A DNA stretch of 46,011 bases from CAVVVS01 sp963751355 (GCA_963751355.1 CAVVVS010000086.1:1-46011), one strand, 5' to 3'. Shown: positions 8,178-17,593, numbered from the stretch's first letter. The notes: generated by a model from the sequence alone, not told the origin. A program made the numbers and translations.

Positions 8178-9523
8178 TATAACCTATTTACTGCTTCTTT
8201 AAATACTCTGCCCCGGTGTTCATAATTTTCAAACATATCGAAGCTTGCACATGCAGGCGAAAGTAATACTATTTCGTTTTCTCTTGCCTCCCTGTTTGAA
8301 GCCAATACCACATCTTCAATGCTCGATTTAATTTCAACTTTTACAAGTTTATGAAAAAAGTTAAAAATTTTATCAGCCGATGAGCCAATTGCATAAATTT
8401 TTTCAACTTTTTCAACAACCAAATCTTTTATCTGATTATAATCGTTTCCTTTATCTTTACCTCCTAGAATCAAGAAAATAGGCTCATTAAAACTTCTGAG
8501 AGCATACCACACAGAATCTATATTTGTTGCTTTCGAATCGTTAATATATTTGACGCCGTCGATCTCTCTAATGAATTCCAGACGATGTTCAACACCTTTA
8601 AAAGTTTTTAATGCATCTTTTATTTTATTGCTATCAAGCCCGACCAATTTGGCAGCGCTAATCACTGCCATGGCATTCCCGTAATTATGCTCACCTTTTA
8701 AATTGATATCATTAATAGAACACGTAAATTCAAGCTCTCCATTAAGGTTGAATATAATTGTATCATGCAGAAGGTGGCTGCCGTTCAATAATGATTCCTT
8801 TAAAGAGAACGAGTACAATTTACTCTTATACCCGGAAACTGCTTTATTTAATGTAGCATCATCTTTATTCAAAATTAGAAAATCATTACTATCCTGATTT
8901 TCGTAGACTCTTAATTTCGATTGAATATAATTCTCAAATTTATTTTGATACCTATTCAAGTGATCCGGAGTGATATTCAGAATAATTGCAAATTTAGGTT
9001 TGAATTTATCAATATAATCCAGTTGGAAACTCGATACCTCTAGCGCAACAAATTCATCTTCTTTAACATCGAGTGCTATTTCCGAAAACGCCTTGCCAAT
9101 GTTACCAGCGGTATATGTTTTAACCCCGCAAGTGTTAAAAACGTAGTCGCATAAGCTAGTGGTTGTTGTTTTTCCGTTTGTACCGGTTATAGCAATTATA
9201 TTACCTTTGCAAAAACTCCATGCTAATTCAACTTCACTTATTACCTTTATTTTTTTCAGTTCGGCTTTCTTAAGTACTTCCGCATCCGAAGGAACACCCG
9301 GACTAACGACCATCATATCACACTGAAAGACTCTTTCCGAATGCATTCCTATCTCAAATTCAATCTTATTTTGCTCCAATGTTTCAATAGATTTGGCTAG
9401 TTTATCATTATCACCGCTATCGCTTACAAACGGAATTCCGTTAAGCTTTTGGATAAGTTTTGCGGCTCCGATACCGCTCCTAACTGCTCCGATAACCGAT
9501 ATTTTTTTATTTGATATTTTCAT
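8177..9523 (-). CDS. murD: UDP-MurNAc-L-alanine--D-glutamate ligase MurD
   Basis: MurD adds D-glutamate to UDP-MurNAc-L-Ala in the cytoplasm. At 448 residues it has the expected length. It has an N-terminal Rossmann-type domain (SVIGAVRSGIGAAKL), SPGVPSD before the central domain, the ATP loop GTNGKTTTT (from residue 114), LEVSSFQLD, and NITPDHLNRY. The C-terminal domain carries NDSKATN and LLSPACASFDMFENYEHRG, the latter diagnostic of MurD. It shares one base with each neighbour, mraY upstream and ftsW downstream. Confidence 0.97.
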   Translation of the reverse strand: MKISNKKISVIGAVRSGIGAAKLIQKLNGIPFVSDSGDNDKLAKSIETLEQNKIEFEIGMHSERVFQCDMMVVSPGVPSDAEVLKKAELKKIKVISEVELAWSFCKGNIIAITGTNGKTTTTSLCDYVFNTCGVKTYTAGNIGKAFSEIALDVKEDEFVALEVSSFQLDYIDKFKPKFAIILNITPDHLNRYQNKFENYIQSKLRVYENQDSNDFLILNKDDATLNKAVSGYKSKLYSFSLKESLLNGSHLLHDTIIFNLNGELEFTCSINDINLKGEHNYGNAMAVISAAKLVGLDSNKIKDALKTFKGVEHRLEFIREIDGVKYINDSKATNIDSVWYALRSFNEPIFLILGGKDKGNDYNQIKDLVVEKVEKIYAIGSSADKIFNFFHKLVKVEIKSSIEDVVLASNREARENEIVLLSPACASFDMFENYEHRGRVFKEAVNRL

Positions 9524-10632
9524 TAACGTATTTTGAAAGAAGCCAAACTTACTATGGCTAATATTATTGCTATTATATAAAATCTCATCACAATTTTGGG
9601 TTCCGGCAATCCCTGCATTTCAAAATGATGATGAATGGGAGCCATTTTAAAGACTCTCTTGCCTTCACCGTATTTCTTTTTCGTATACTTGAAATACAAT
9701 CTTTGTATAATAACTGAAATTGTTTCCATGAAAAAAATCCCGCCTAGAATTGGGATGAACAATTCTTTCTTTATTAACACGGCAAGTATTCCGAAAGCAC
9801 CTCCCAAAGCTAACGATCCCGTATCGCCCATGAATATTTGCGCAGGATAAGAGTTAAACCAAAGGAAACCTAATGATGCTCCAACAACAGCAGCAACAAA
9901 AACCGTTAATTCACCGGCGCCAGGCAGATAAATTATATTTAGATAATTGGAATAAATTGCATTTCCGCTCACATAACTTATTACTGCTAATGCAAGCATA
10001 ACAATTGTTATTACCCCGATTGCCAACCCGTCCAGTCCATCGGTCAAATTAACTGCATTTGATGTTGCAGTTACTATAAAGATTATTACAGGAATATAAA
10101 AAAATGAAAAATCAAAATTTACGTTTTTAAGAAATGGGACTGTAGTAACCGAATTTATTCCTGCAAACTGCGGTGAAAAATATATTACGGATCCAATTAC
10201 TAGTCCTATTATTACCTGTCCCAGCAGTTTATAACGGGCTATTAAACCATTGGGATATTTTTTTACCACTTTTAAATAATCATCTAAGAACCCTACTAAA
10301 CTTAGCCACACCGTTCCGGCAATAATTAAAATTATATACGTACTCTCAATATCAGCCCAAAGCAATACGGGTATTATTATGGAAATAATTATTATAATTC
10401 CCCCCATAGTGGGAGTTCCGGCTTTAGACCAATGAAATTTTGGACCGTCTATTTTCTTAGCCTCACCAATCTGTTTCTTTTGAAGAAGCCTAATAATCTT
10501 CGGACCCAAATACAACGAAAGAAATAATCCTGTAATTGCCGCTAGAGCAGATCTAAAGGTCAGATATCTGAAAATCTTAAATCCGGGAGGACTGAATAAC
10601 TTATTAATATATTCAAATAAGTAGTACAGCAT
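9523..10632 (-). CDS. mraY: Phospho-MurNAc-pentapeptide transferase MraY
   Basis: MraY is the polytopic inner-membrane enzyme that moves phospho-MurNAc-pentapeptide onto undecaprenyl phosphate to give lipid I. The protein has 369 residues with about ten membrane segments. The signatures are all present: KAGTPTMGG (70-78), FLDDY (115-119, catalytic aspartates), NLTDGLDGLA (195-204, another catalytic Asp), FMGDTGS, and the histidine-rich MAPIHHHFE near the C-terminus. It sits between murF and murD with 1-base overlaps on both sides. Confidence 0.97.
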   Translation of the reverse strand: MLYYLFEYINKLFSPPGFKIFRYLTFRSALAAITGLFLSLYLGPKIIRLLQKKQIGEAKKIDGPKFHWSKAGTPTMGGIIIIISIIIPVLLWADIESTYIILIIAGTVWLSLVGFLDDYLKVVKKYPNGLIARYKLLGQVIIGLVIGSVIYFSPQFAGINSVTTVPFLKNVNFDFSFFYIPVIIFIVTATSNAVNLTDGLDGLAIGVITIVMLALAVISYVSGNAIYSNYLNIIYLPGAGELTVFVAAVVGASLGFLWFNSYPAQIFMGDTGSLALGGAFGILAVLIKKELFIPILGGIFFMETISVIIQRLYFKYTKKKYGEGKRVFKMAPIHHHFEMQGLPEPKIVMRFYIIAIILAIVSLASFKIR

Positions 10633-12023
10633 TATTTTTTTACTCCGGATTCTATTGCATTCACAAATTCTTCCATTTTCATTCCCCGGGATCCTTTAAC
10701 CAGGATTATACAATTTTCTTTCTTCATATTAAGTACACATTTCATTAAGCTTTTTCTCATTCTAAAGTGTTTTGAAATAACCATGCTGTTTTTCAACTTT
10801 TCATGTAAATTCTTCATTAGGGCACCGGTTGAATAAACTTCATCAATTTTATTTCTTTTTATTACTGCAGCTAATTTTTCGTGAAATGTGACTGCATTTT
10901 TACCCAATTCAAACATATCGCCTAATATTAGTATTTTCCTATTATATGTTCTCATCTTTCCCGCTAATTCAATAGCATACCTCATAGAATCTGGGTTCGC
11001 GTTATATGTGTCATCAATTAATATAAAATTTTTATAAGTTTTAACATTTAATCTTTTTCCCACCGGATTTAATTTCTGCAACCCTTTCATAAATTGATCT
11101 TTTTTTAAACCAAGTTTAAAACCTACTGCTGATGCAGCCAGAAAATTAAGCGCATTCTGTTCTCCTTGTAAAGGGAAAGTAAAATTCAATTTCTTATTCA
11201 TATATTTAATTTCAATGATAGAATTGCCGGTATCAGTATAACCGATTATCCTCCCTTTTACGGATGAATCATTATTAAATCCATATGTAATTCTCTCGGG
11301 ATAATTCTGAAGTGTATCTTTTAATAAGACGTCATCATTATTGATGAACAAGAATCCTTTGTTATCAATTGCTGCGTTGAAAAGCGCAGTTTTCTCTTTT
11401 AACACACCTTTTTTATTTTTTAAGAATTCTAAATGTGTATCGCTAATATTGGTTATAAGGGCATAATCCGGTTGTACAATTTCAGACGAATATTTGATTT
11501 CGCCGAAATGGTTCGTCCCTAATTCGGCGACAAGGATTTCATGCTTTTCAATTGTACTCAAGATAGTCAGAGGAACTCCAATATTATTATTATTATTTGC
11601 GACAGTTTTATTAACATTGTATTTTTCACTTAATAACGTTGCAAGCAGCTCTTTGGTTGATGTTTTGCCGCTGCTGCCGGTTATCCCGATTATTTTTGCA
11701 TTTAACTTGGTTCTCCAAATTTTTGCAATTTCTCCCAAAGCAACTATAGTATTTTTTACTGTTACAAACGGAATCTCCAGATCATCAAATTTATTTTTCT
11801 TTTTTTCAGAAATTATTACAGCACTTGCTCCATTTTTAATCGCGTCATCTATAAAATTGTGCCCGTCAAACTTTTCGCCTTCAATCGCGATGAAAATCGA
11901 ATTCTTTTTAACATTTCTAGAATCAATTGAAACTAACGAAACTGGTTTAAATAAATCCGGATTATAAATAACTGCAGTCGGAATATTAAATATGTCTTCA
12001 ATAGTCAGTTTAATTTTCTTCAT
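10632..12023 (-). CDS. murF: UDP-MurNAc-tripeptide--D-Ala-D-Ala ligase MurF
   Basis: MurF adds the D-Ala-D-Ala dipeptide and finishes the UDP-MurNAc-pentapeptide. The protein has 463 residues with the three Mur-ligase domains. The N-terminal domain has SIDSRNV and GHNFIDDAIKNGA, the ATP loop is GSSGKTSTKE (from residue 116), then ELGTNHFGEI and NISDTHLE follow in the central domain, and DDTYNANPDSM marks the C-terminal domain as MurF. The ATG overlaps the murE stop by 4 bases and the stop shares a base with mraY. No ddl gene for the dipeptide is present in this window. Confidence 0.96.
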   Translation of the reverse strand: MKKIKLTIEDIFNIPTAVIYNPDLFKPVSLVSIDSRNVKKNSIFIAIEGEKFDGHNFIDDAIKNGASAVIISEKKKNKFDDLEIPFVTVKNTIVALGEIAKIWRTKLNAKIIGITGSSGKTSTKELLATLLSEKYNVNKTVANNNNNIGVPLTILSTIEKHEILVAELGTNHFGEIKYSSEIVQPDYALITNISDTHLEFLKNKKGVLKEKTALFNAAIDNKGFLFINNDDVLLKDTLQNYPERITYGFNNDSSVKGRIIGYTDTGNSIIEIKYMNKKLNFTFPLQGEQNALNFLAASAVGFKLGLKKDQFMKGLQKLNPVGKRLNVKTYKNFILIDDTYNANPDSMRYAIELAGKMRTYNRKILILGDMFELGKNAVTFHEKLAAVIKRNKIDEVYSTGALMKNLHEKLKNSMVISKHFRMRKSLMKCVLNMKKENCIILVKGSRGMKMEEFVNAIESGVKK

Positions 12024-13489
12024 TCGTTCAGATACTTTTCTGCAATTTCTTTATCGGAAAAATGATTTCGCACGCCTTTTATTTCTTGATAAGTCTCATG
12101 TCCTTTGCCAGCAATTAAAATAACTGAATGATTTTCGGCATTTTTTATTGCCTCGCGAATAGCTTCTTCGCGATTTTCAATAACCTCAAAATTATTTTTT
12201 ACTATACCTTTTTTGATATCCTCTATAATTTCAAACGGATCCTCAAACCTTGGATTGTCTGAAGTTATAAAAGCATTTTTACTTAACTCACTCGCAATGT
12301 TACCCATTACCGGTCGTTTTGTAGCATCACGGTTACCTCCGCACCCGAATACCGTGTAAACCGGAATATTTTTTTTTACGATGTTATTAACAGCAAGTAA
12401 AGCTTTTTCCAGACTGTCTGCAGTATGAGAATAATCAATTATTACTTTTTTGTTTCCTTTACCGATTACTTCAAATCGTCCCGGCACTTGATTTGTCCTC
12501 TTGATCCCGTCAACAGCAACATCTTCTTTTATACCGTGCAGTACGCACGTACCGAATGCAGCACAAGCATTGTATGCATTAAATTCACCGATTAATGAAG
12601 TCGTTACGCTGTAATCCATGTTTTTATAATTGAGTGTAAATTTTGTACCCGATAAATCGTATTCAATATTTTTAATAATAAAATTCGACTTAAGATCAGT
12701 TCCGTATAAATAAAATTTTGCAAGTGAATTTTTCATCAGTACACTGCTATTTCTATCATCCGCATTAAGCAAGCCGAATGAAGATTCGGATAGAGAATCG
12801 AATAATATCTTTTTGGCCTTTAAGTAATCTTCAAAGTTTTTATGAAAATCCAGGTGATCCGAAGTTATATTGGTAAAAACTCCGGCACTGAAATTTATCC
12901 CGTAAGTTCTTTTCAAAATCAGTGAATGTGATGAAACTTCCATTACCGCATACCGGCAATTTTCGTTGTACATATTCATTAATAACCCATTCAAATCACT
13001 CGATTCCGGAGTGGTGAGCGAAGCCTTGACTTCTTTATCACCAATAAAATTTGCGATTGTGCCCATTAATCCGGTTTTTTCACCTGCAGTTTCAAGTATG
13101 CTCTTAATAAAATATGCCGTGGTGGTTTTACCGTTCGTTCCAGTGATCCCAATAACTTTCATTTTTTGTGACGGTTCTTTATAATAAGCCTTAGAAATCT
13201 CTGCAAGACCGACACGGCTATCTTTTACTAAAATTTTAGCAGCATTCTGATGAATAAAAACATCATCCGGTACGCTTGAATTATCCTCAAGTATAACTGC
13301 TATTGCACCGTTATTAATTGCATCGAGGATGAATTTATGCCCATCGGTACTGTAGCCTTTTACAGCAACAAAAACCGAATTCCTTATAATTTTCCTGGAA
13401 TCGTAAAAAATTCCCGAGATATCTTTTCTCTGCACTTCGCCGATAACTTGAATTGCATGAACGCTATTTAGTAATTCGGTTAATTCCAT
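12020..13489 (-). CDS. murE: UDP-MurNAc-tripeptide synthetase MurE (meso-DAP type)
   Basis: MurE adds the third residue of the stem peptide. The 489-residue protein carries YDSRKI and GHKFILDAINNGA in the substrate domain, the ATP loop GTNGKTTTA (from residue 117), MEVSSHSL and NITSDHLDFH. The third-residue selectivity motif is DNPR (411-414, in DNPRFEDP), which marks meso-diaminopimelate rather than lysine enzymes. The wall of this organism should therefore be DAP-type. It ends with LIAGKGHETYQ, usual for the family. It overlaps ftsI by 1 base and murF by 4. Confidence 0.97.
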   Translation of the reverse strand: MELTELLNSVHAIQVIGEVQRKDISGIFYDSRKIIRNSVFVAVKGYSTDGHKFILDAINNGAIAVILEDNSSVPDDVFIHQNAAKILVKDSRVGLAEISKAYYKEPSQKMKVIGITGTNGKTTTAYFIKSILETAGEKTGLMGTIANFIGDKEVKASLTTPESSDLNGLLMNMYNENCRYAVMEVSSHSLILKRTYGINFSAGVFTNITSDHLDFHKNFEDYLKAKKILFDSLSESSFGLLNADDRNSSVLMKNSLAKFYLYGTDLKSNFIIKNIEYDLSGTKFTLNYKNMDYSVTTSLIGEFNAYNACAAFGTCVLHGIKEDVAVDGIKRTNQVPGRFEVIGKGNKKVIIDYSHTADSLEKALLAVNNIVKKNIPVYTVFGCGGNRDATKRPVMGNIASELSKNAFITSDNPRFEDPFEIIEDIKKGIVKNNFEVIENREEAIREAIKNAENHSVILIAGKGHETYQEIKGVRNHFSDKEIAEKYLNE

Positions 13490-15489
13490 TAATAGACTAC
13501 TGCCCCATTAATTTGAGTTTCTTTACATTCCAGAGTAACTAATAAGCCTTTATGAATTTTTTGCCCTGCAGATATACTTTGAGCCACTACTTTTCCTGAT
13601 CCTCTAACTTTATACTTAATTCCTATTTTGTTCAATACGAAAATTGCATCTCTGAGAGAATAATTTGTAAGATCAGGCATTTTATTCTTCTTTACTAAAT
13701 TTAGACTTTTCCCCGTCAGCCGTTTTGCAGTCGGTGTCAAGTTTTCCTCATCTGCGTTTTTATTTTCTGCAAAAACAACTTTTAATTTTGGATCGTCATT
13801 CTTTAATTCATCACCGGGATTAGTAAGTAAATCCGGGTTGGCGTTAAGAATCTGTTCGGTGACTTCTTTAAAAATAGGAGCAGCTACAGAGCCACCATAT
13901 CTTCCTATCTTCGGTGAGTTAACCAATATCAAACAAACAATTTTCGGATTATCTGCAGGGAAAAATCCTACGAAAGATGAATTGTAATCCATTTTTGAAT
14001 ATTTACCATCAATTAATTTTTGAGACGTACCAGTTTTACCACCGACTTTTACCATTTTGAGTTGGGCTTTTTCACCGGTTCCGTGCTCAACCACGCCCAC
14101 TAAGAAGTTTTTCATTGTGGCAGAAGTTTTTTCCGATATTACTCTTCTAACTAGTTTCGGTGAATTTTCCATTACAACGGTTCCGTCTTTTCTCACCTCA
14201 CGTTTTATTAGTTCGGGTTGATACAAAAGCCCACCGTTTACTACTGCACAATATGCGGTAATAAGTTGTATTGGAGTTACTGCTAAACCATATCCGAATG
14301 ACATAAATGCTTTTGTCACTTTAGACCAATCATTGGGTTTTCTTAATTTCCCTTTGGATTCTCCCGGCAGCGGAATTGATGTATAATTTCCAAAACCAAA
14401 CGCACGAACATATTTATAGAAAGAATCATCATCTAATTTTTGAATGAGCTTTGACATTCCGACGTTACTTGAATATTCAACAACCTGTTTTACGGTTATC
14501 CAATTATTCGGATGAGTATCGCTTATATAAACATTTTTAAATTTATAATGACCACCTTCTACATTTACAATATCATTTGGTTTAACCAGATGACGATCGA
14601 GTAAAGCAGACATGGAGAAAGTTTTAAAAGTTGACCCCGGCTCATAAGTATCTGTTACAACACGGTCTCTCCTGATTGAATTGGTATAATCTCCATAATG
14701 ATTTGGATCGTAATCCGGGATATCTGCTAACGCCAAAATTTCACCGGTATTAGGATCCATTATAATTCCTACCGCAGTTGTACCTTCATATTTTTTTAAG
14801 CCGTTCTCTAACTGCTGTTCCAAAATTGCCTGATATGTTTTATTAATAGTCAGCACCAGGTTTAATCCCGGGATAGCAGGCTTAGTTTGGTTTTCAACAA
14901 CAGTGATCATTGCTCCCCTTGCATCTTTCAATATCACCCTGCTTCCGTCTTCGCCGCTTAATATATTGTTAAAAGTTTTCGCTATACCGTTTACGCCTTC
15001 ATGATCATAACCGACATATCCCAACACATGCGAAGCAAGGCCCTTATAATAGTATACTCTAGTTGGTTCTTCATAAGAATACAGTCCGTTCACCCTAAAA
15101 TTTTTCAGCAGAATAGCCTTTTCTGCCGGTGCTTTTTTTTGCAGGCATACGGTTTTCCGCGAGCTATTCATTAAATCATAATAGTATTTTTTGCTTTTAC
15201 CAAATATAGAAGACAAAGTATCGGCTATTAATTTTCTCCCTTGTGGGGTAAGATTTTTTCGGTAAACATAAAATGAAACATTGTTACGGTTATAAACTAA
15301 AAGGACATTATTCCTATCATAAATAAGCCCCCTCTCTGCTTTAATCTTTTCCACCGAGACCTGCTGTCTTTGAGCATAATACTTAAGTCCTTCGCTTTTA
15401 ATAATCTGAATGTCAAAAAGTTTTGCAATCAGTATTATAAAAAAGACAAAAACTAATCCTATTATTATTAAAGCTCTAGAATTACTCAT
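13489..15489 (-). CDS. ftsI: Division transpeptidase FtsI (class B PBP) with a PASTA domain
   Basis: This is an inner-membrane penicillin-binding protein that crosslinks septal peptidoglycan with FtsW. The 666 residues comprise one N-terminal membrane anchor (ALIIIGLVFVFFIILIAKLF), a PBP-dimer region (AERGLIYDRN... about 50-200) and a transpeptidase domain with the catalytic STFK (Ser286-Lys289), SSN (340-342) and KTG (484-486) motifs. It ends in one PASTA domain (about 608-662, MPDLTNYSLRDAIFVLNKIG). PASTA tails are common in Gram-positive and Bacteroidota division PBPs and absent from proteobacterial FtsI. The start overlaps the ftsL stop by 8 bases. Confidence 0.95.
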   Translation of the reverse strand: MSNSRALIIIGLVFVFFIILIAKLFDIQIIKSEGLKYYAQRQQVSVEKIKAERGLIYDRNNVLLVYNRNNVSFYVYRKNLTPQGRKLIADTLSSIFGKSKKYYYDLMNSSRKTVCLQKKAPAEKAILLKNFRVNGLYSYEEPTRVYYYKGLASHVLGYVGYDHEGVNGIAKTFNNILSGEDGSRVILKDARGAMITVVENQTKPAIPGLNLVLTINKTYQAILEQQLENGLKKYEGTTAVGIIMDPNTGEILALADIPDYDPNHYGDYTNSIRRDRVVTDTYEPGSTFKTFSMSALLDRHLVKPNDIVNVEGGHYKFKNVYISDTHPNNWITVKQVVEYSSNVGMSKLIQKLDDDSFYKYVRAFGFGNYTSIPLPGESKGKLRKPNDWSKVTKAFMSFGYGLAVTPIQLITAYCAVVNGGLLYQPELIKREVRKDGTVVMENSPKLVRRVISEKTSATMKNFLVGVVEHGTGEKAQLKMVKVGGKTGTSQKLIDGKYSKMDYNSSFVGFFPADNPKIVCLILVNSPKIGRYGGSVAAPIFKEVTEQILNANPDLLTNPGDELKNDDPKLKVVFAENKNADEENLTPTAKRLTGKSLNLVKKNKMPDLTNYSLRDAIFVLNKIGIKYKVRGSGKVVAQSISAGQKIHKGLLVTLECKETQINGAVVY

Positions 15490-15823
15490 ATTTCTTTTTC
15501 AACTCTTCCGAAATGTGTTCAATCTTATCTTTACTAACCGTTAATGTTATTGTCGGCTGGGTTCCTCTGACCATATTTAATTTATTTTCAGCTATGCTAA
15601 CAATTCTTTCTTCTGCTGACAGTGCTTGTTCTTGAGCAATGAGACTTGTTCTCCAGTTTTTTTGAGCATTAAGTTTTTCTTGTGCTAATACCTTTTCTTT
15701 TGTTAATTTTCCACACTCTAGTTTTACTCCAACATACAATAATATAATTGACGCTAAAACGGCAAAAATAAAAAGGCTTATTACTATAAATGGTTTTACA
15801 CTATTCTTATTTTTATTTTTCAT
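15482..15823 (-). CDS. ftsL: FtsL-like cell division protein
   Basis: This is a 113-residue single-pass membrane protein with a basic cytoplasmic start, one hydrophobic segment (KPFIVISLFIFAVLASIILLYVG as a whole, split here only by charge), a periplasmic coiled-coil-like stretch rich in K, E, L and A, and a short tail. FtsL proteins are poorly conserved in sequence. The call rests on this architecture, on the typical 'EERIVSIAENKLNMVR' ending region, and on the fixed position between rsmH and ftsI. It overlaps rsmH by 4 bases and ftsI by 8. In the divisome it would bridge FtsQ and FtsB to FtsW/FtsI. Confidence 0.82.
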   Translation of the reverse strand: MKNKNKNSVKPFIVISLFIFAVLASIILLYVGVKLECGKLTKEKVLAQEKLNAQKNWRTSLIAQEQALSAEERIVSIAENKLNMVRGTQPTITLTVSKDKIEHISEELKKKYE

Positions 15824-16743
15824 ACTCTTTCTGCAGCCCTTAATTTAGCGCTTCGCGCCCTAAAGTTTCCCTTAGTTTCTTCGGCAGAAGGAATAATCGG
15901 TTTTTTTGTTAATATTTTTATTCTCTGTTCTTTATCACAAATACAAACCGGGTATTCCTTAGGACAAATACAATCAAGTGTTTCATATTTAAAAATTTCT
16001 TTAACAATTCTATCTTCAAGGGAATGATAGGAAAGAACTACCAGGTGTCCTCCCATTTTTAACAAATTGAAAGATTTGTTTAAGAAAATTTTTAAAGACT
16101 CAAGTTCATCATTCACATAAATTCTTAAAGCTTGAAAAACTCTGGACAAAGTTTTTACCCGGTATTTGAAAGGAGTTACTTCGGAAATTATTTCACTTAA
16201 GTCGGTCGTGAACTCTATTTTTTTAACTCTTCTCCTCTCACAAATTTTGCGCGCAATATTTCTTGAGTTTTTTTCTTCTCCGTATTTAAAAATAATATCG
16301 GCAATTTCAGTTTCCGAAAATGAATTAATTATGTCAGCCGCCGTAACCGGTTTAGATTTGTCCATCCTAAGGTCTAGTTTAGCATGGGCTCTGTAAGTAA
16401 ACCCGGAGGTGGGTGTATCTAGTTGAAAAGATGAAACGCCCAAGTCTGCAAAAATACCGTCAAAGAACTCAATCGATTCAATTTTGGAAATAATATCAAT
16501 ATGAGTAAAATTATAATTGTAAAGTTTTGCTCTATAATCGCTCGCAAATTTTTTCTTCGAATAATCAAAAGCCTCAAGGTCTACGTCCGTTGCAATTAGC
16601 AACCCGTCACTATTTAATTTATCAAGTATTCCTGCCGAATGTCCCCCGAATCCTAAAGTGCCATCAAAATAAATTCCGGACTTATTTGTTATTAAATAAT
16701 CCAGAGACTCTTTAAACAATACGGGCATGTGATGAGTATTCAT
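15820..16743 (-). CDS. rsmH: 16S rRNA (cytosine1402-N4)-methyltransferase RsmH
   Basis: RsmH (MraW) is a SAM-dependent enzyme that methylates N4 of C1402 in the ribosomal P-site region of 16S rRNA. The 307 residues include HMPVLFKESLDYL at the start, the SAM-binding GTLGFGGHSAGIL, ADLGVSSFQLD, TSGFTYRAHAKLDLRMD, then QALRIYVNDELESL and LVVLSYHSLEDRIVK towards the C-terminus, all standard RsmH motifs. It is nearly always the second gene of the dcw cluster, after mraZ, and shares one base with it here. Confidence 0.97.
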   Translation of the reverse strand: MNTHHMPVLFKESLDYLITNKSGIYFDGTLGFGGHSAGILDKLNSDGLLIATDVDLEAFDYSKKKFASDYRAKLYNYNFTHIDIISKIESIEFFDGIFADLGVSSFQLDTPTSGFTYRAHAKLDLRMDKSKPVTAADIINSFSETEIADIIFKYGEEKNSRNIARKICERRRVKKIEFTTDLSEIISEVTPFKYRVKTLSRVFQALRIYVNDELESLKIFLNKSFNLLKMGGHLVVLSYHSLEDRIVKEIFKYETLDCICPKEYPVCICDKEQRIKILTKKPIIPSAEETKGNFRARSAKLRAAERV

Positions 16744-17180
16744 CAGTCCGCCATCACTATTGCTGCAATTTCTCCATAAGTTTCAGTTGAATGATTTAAG
16801 TAGTCTTCATAAATTTTAGGATTCCAAACCTCAATTCTTTTCAAAGCACCGAGTATCAAAACTTCCTTTTCTATTTTGGCAAAATCCAATAAGCTCTGCG
16901 GAATAAGAATTCTCGACTGAGAATCCCATGTATCTTCCGTAGCATATTGAGAAATCATTCTAATGAATTGAGAATCCTTAGGATCGAAAGGATTTAACTT
17001 TAGTAACTTTTGTTCGATGAACTGCCACTGATCAAGAGGGTAAATCTCTATACAAGGAGCAGTACCTTGTGTCATAACGAAGGAATCCTTAGCCTCGGCA
17101 GTAATATACTTCCTCAATTTAGCAGGGATACTTATTCTGCCTTTTGAATCAACCGAATATTTATATTGACCTTTAAACAA
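16743..17180 (-). CDS. mraZ: Transcriptional regulator MraZ
   Basis: MraZ is an AbrB/SpoVT-like DNA-binding protein that controls the dcw operon in several bacteria by binding repeats upstream of its own gene. The 145 residues hold two copies of the MraZ fold. The first has MFKGQYKYSVDSKGRISIPAKLR with the DxKGRxxxPxxxR motif. The second is degenerate (SQSRILIPQSLLDFA). The start codon is TTG (17178-17180), which aligns exactly with the usual MFxGxY start. The adjacent 10-bp-spaced TGGGN repeats (17206-17230) fit autoregulation. It is the first gene of the operon. Confidence 0.95.
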   Translation of the reverse strand: MFKGQYKYSVDSKGRISIPAKLRKYITAEAKDSFVMTQGTAPCIEIYPLDQWQFIEQKLLKLNPFDPKDSQFIRMISQYATEDTWDSQSRILIPQSLLDFAKIEKEVLILGALKRIEVWNPKIYEDYLNHSTETYGEIAAIVMAD

Positions 17181-17205
17181 TTTTCCAACTTTCTTTGGTA
17201 AAATT

Positions 17206-17230
17206 CACCACTCTTCCCCACTACATCCCA
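17206..17230 (-). promoter_or_regulatory. Three MraZ-binding repeats (TGGGN x3)
   Basis: On the minus strand the order is TGGGA (17230-17226), TGGGG (17220-17216) and TGGTG (17210-17206). The spacers are exactly 5 bases, giving a 10-bp period. This is the arrangement described for MraZ boxes in E. coli and other bacteria. The third repeat has T in place of the last G. They sit 26-50 bases upstream of the mraZ start and just downstream of a predicted -10, so MraZ bound here would be expected to repress or tune the operon. Confidence 0.8.
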
Positions 17231-17259
17231 AAATAATGGAATTTTTTCCCGAAAGTCAA
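17230..17259 (-). promoter_or_regulatory. Predicted dcw operon promoter
   Basis: On the minus strand TTGACT (17259-17254) is a 5/6 match to a -35 element, and TATTTT (17235-17230) is a weak -10 with an 18-base spacer. It would start transcription inside or beside the MraZ boxes. Housekeeping sigma factors of the Bacteroidota group use other motifs (TTTG/TAnnTTTG), so this is only a candidate. Confidence 0.4.
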
Positions 17260-17518
17260 GAAAATTCTTATTCTTCTACCACAAAAATGTATTTCACAGA
17301 AATATTTTATCTATGGTCCACTCAAAAAGGCTCTAAAGAGTCATTTTGACTAAGGAGAGAGAGCTCACAATTCTAAAAAATTTGCACCATAGGTACCTGT
17401 AAATTACTCCTTCGAAATAACAGGTAAACAATTTTTCAGAAAATCTAATTAATTGGAATATGTTTTCCAGATGAATAATACAACTTCAAAGCTGTGAGAA
17501 AAGGCGTGGAAATGAAAA

Positions 17519-17593
17519 AGCCATTTGCCGGAATCGAAGCGGCGGACCTACTCATCACGATTGCATTACTCTACCAGCTTTAATAAGAGGTCA
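17519..17593 (-). pseudogene. Decayed tRNA-Thr copy
   Basis: This region aligns end to end with the intact tRNA-Thr at 19837-19909 in the same orientation. The T-arm (GCCGGAATCGA on plus), the D-loop side (CTACCAGCT) and the anticodon CGT are all recognisable. There are many substitutions and small insertions: the anticodon loop reads ATCGTGA, the anticodon and T stems carry mismatches, and the acceptor stem no longer pairs (5' end GACCTCTT... against AAATGGC). It is not expected to give a working tRNA. Confidence 0.75.
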
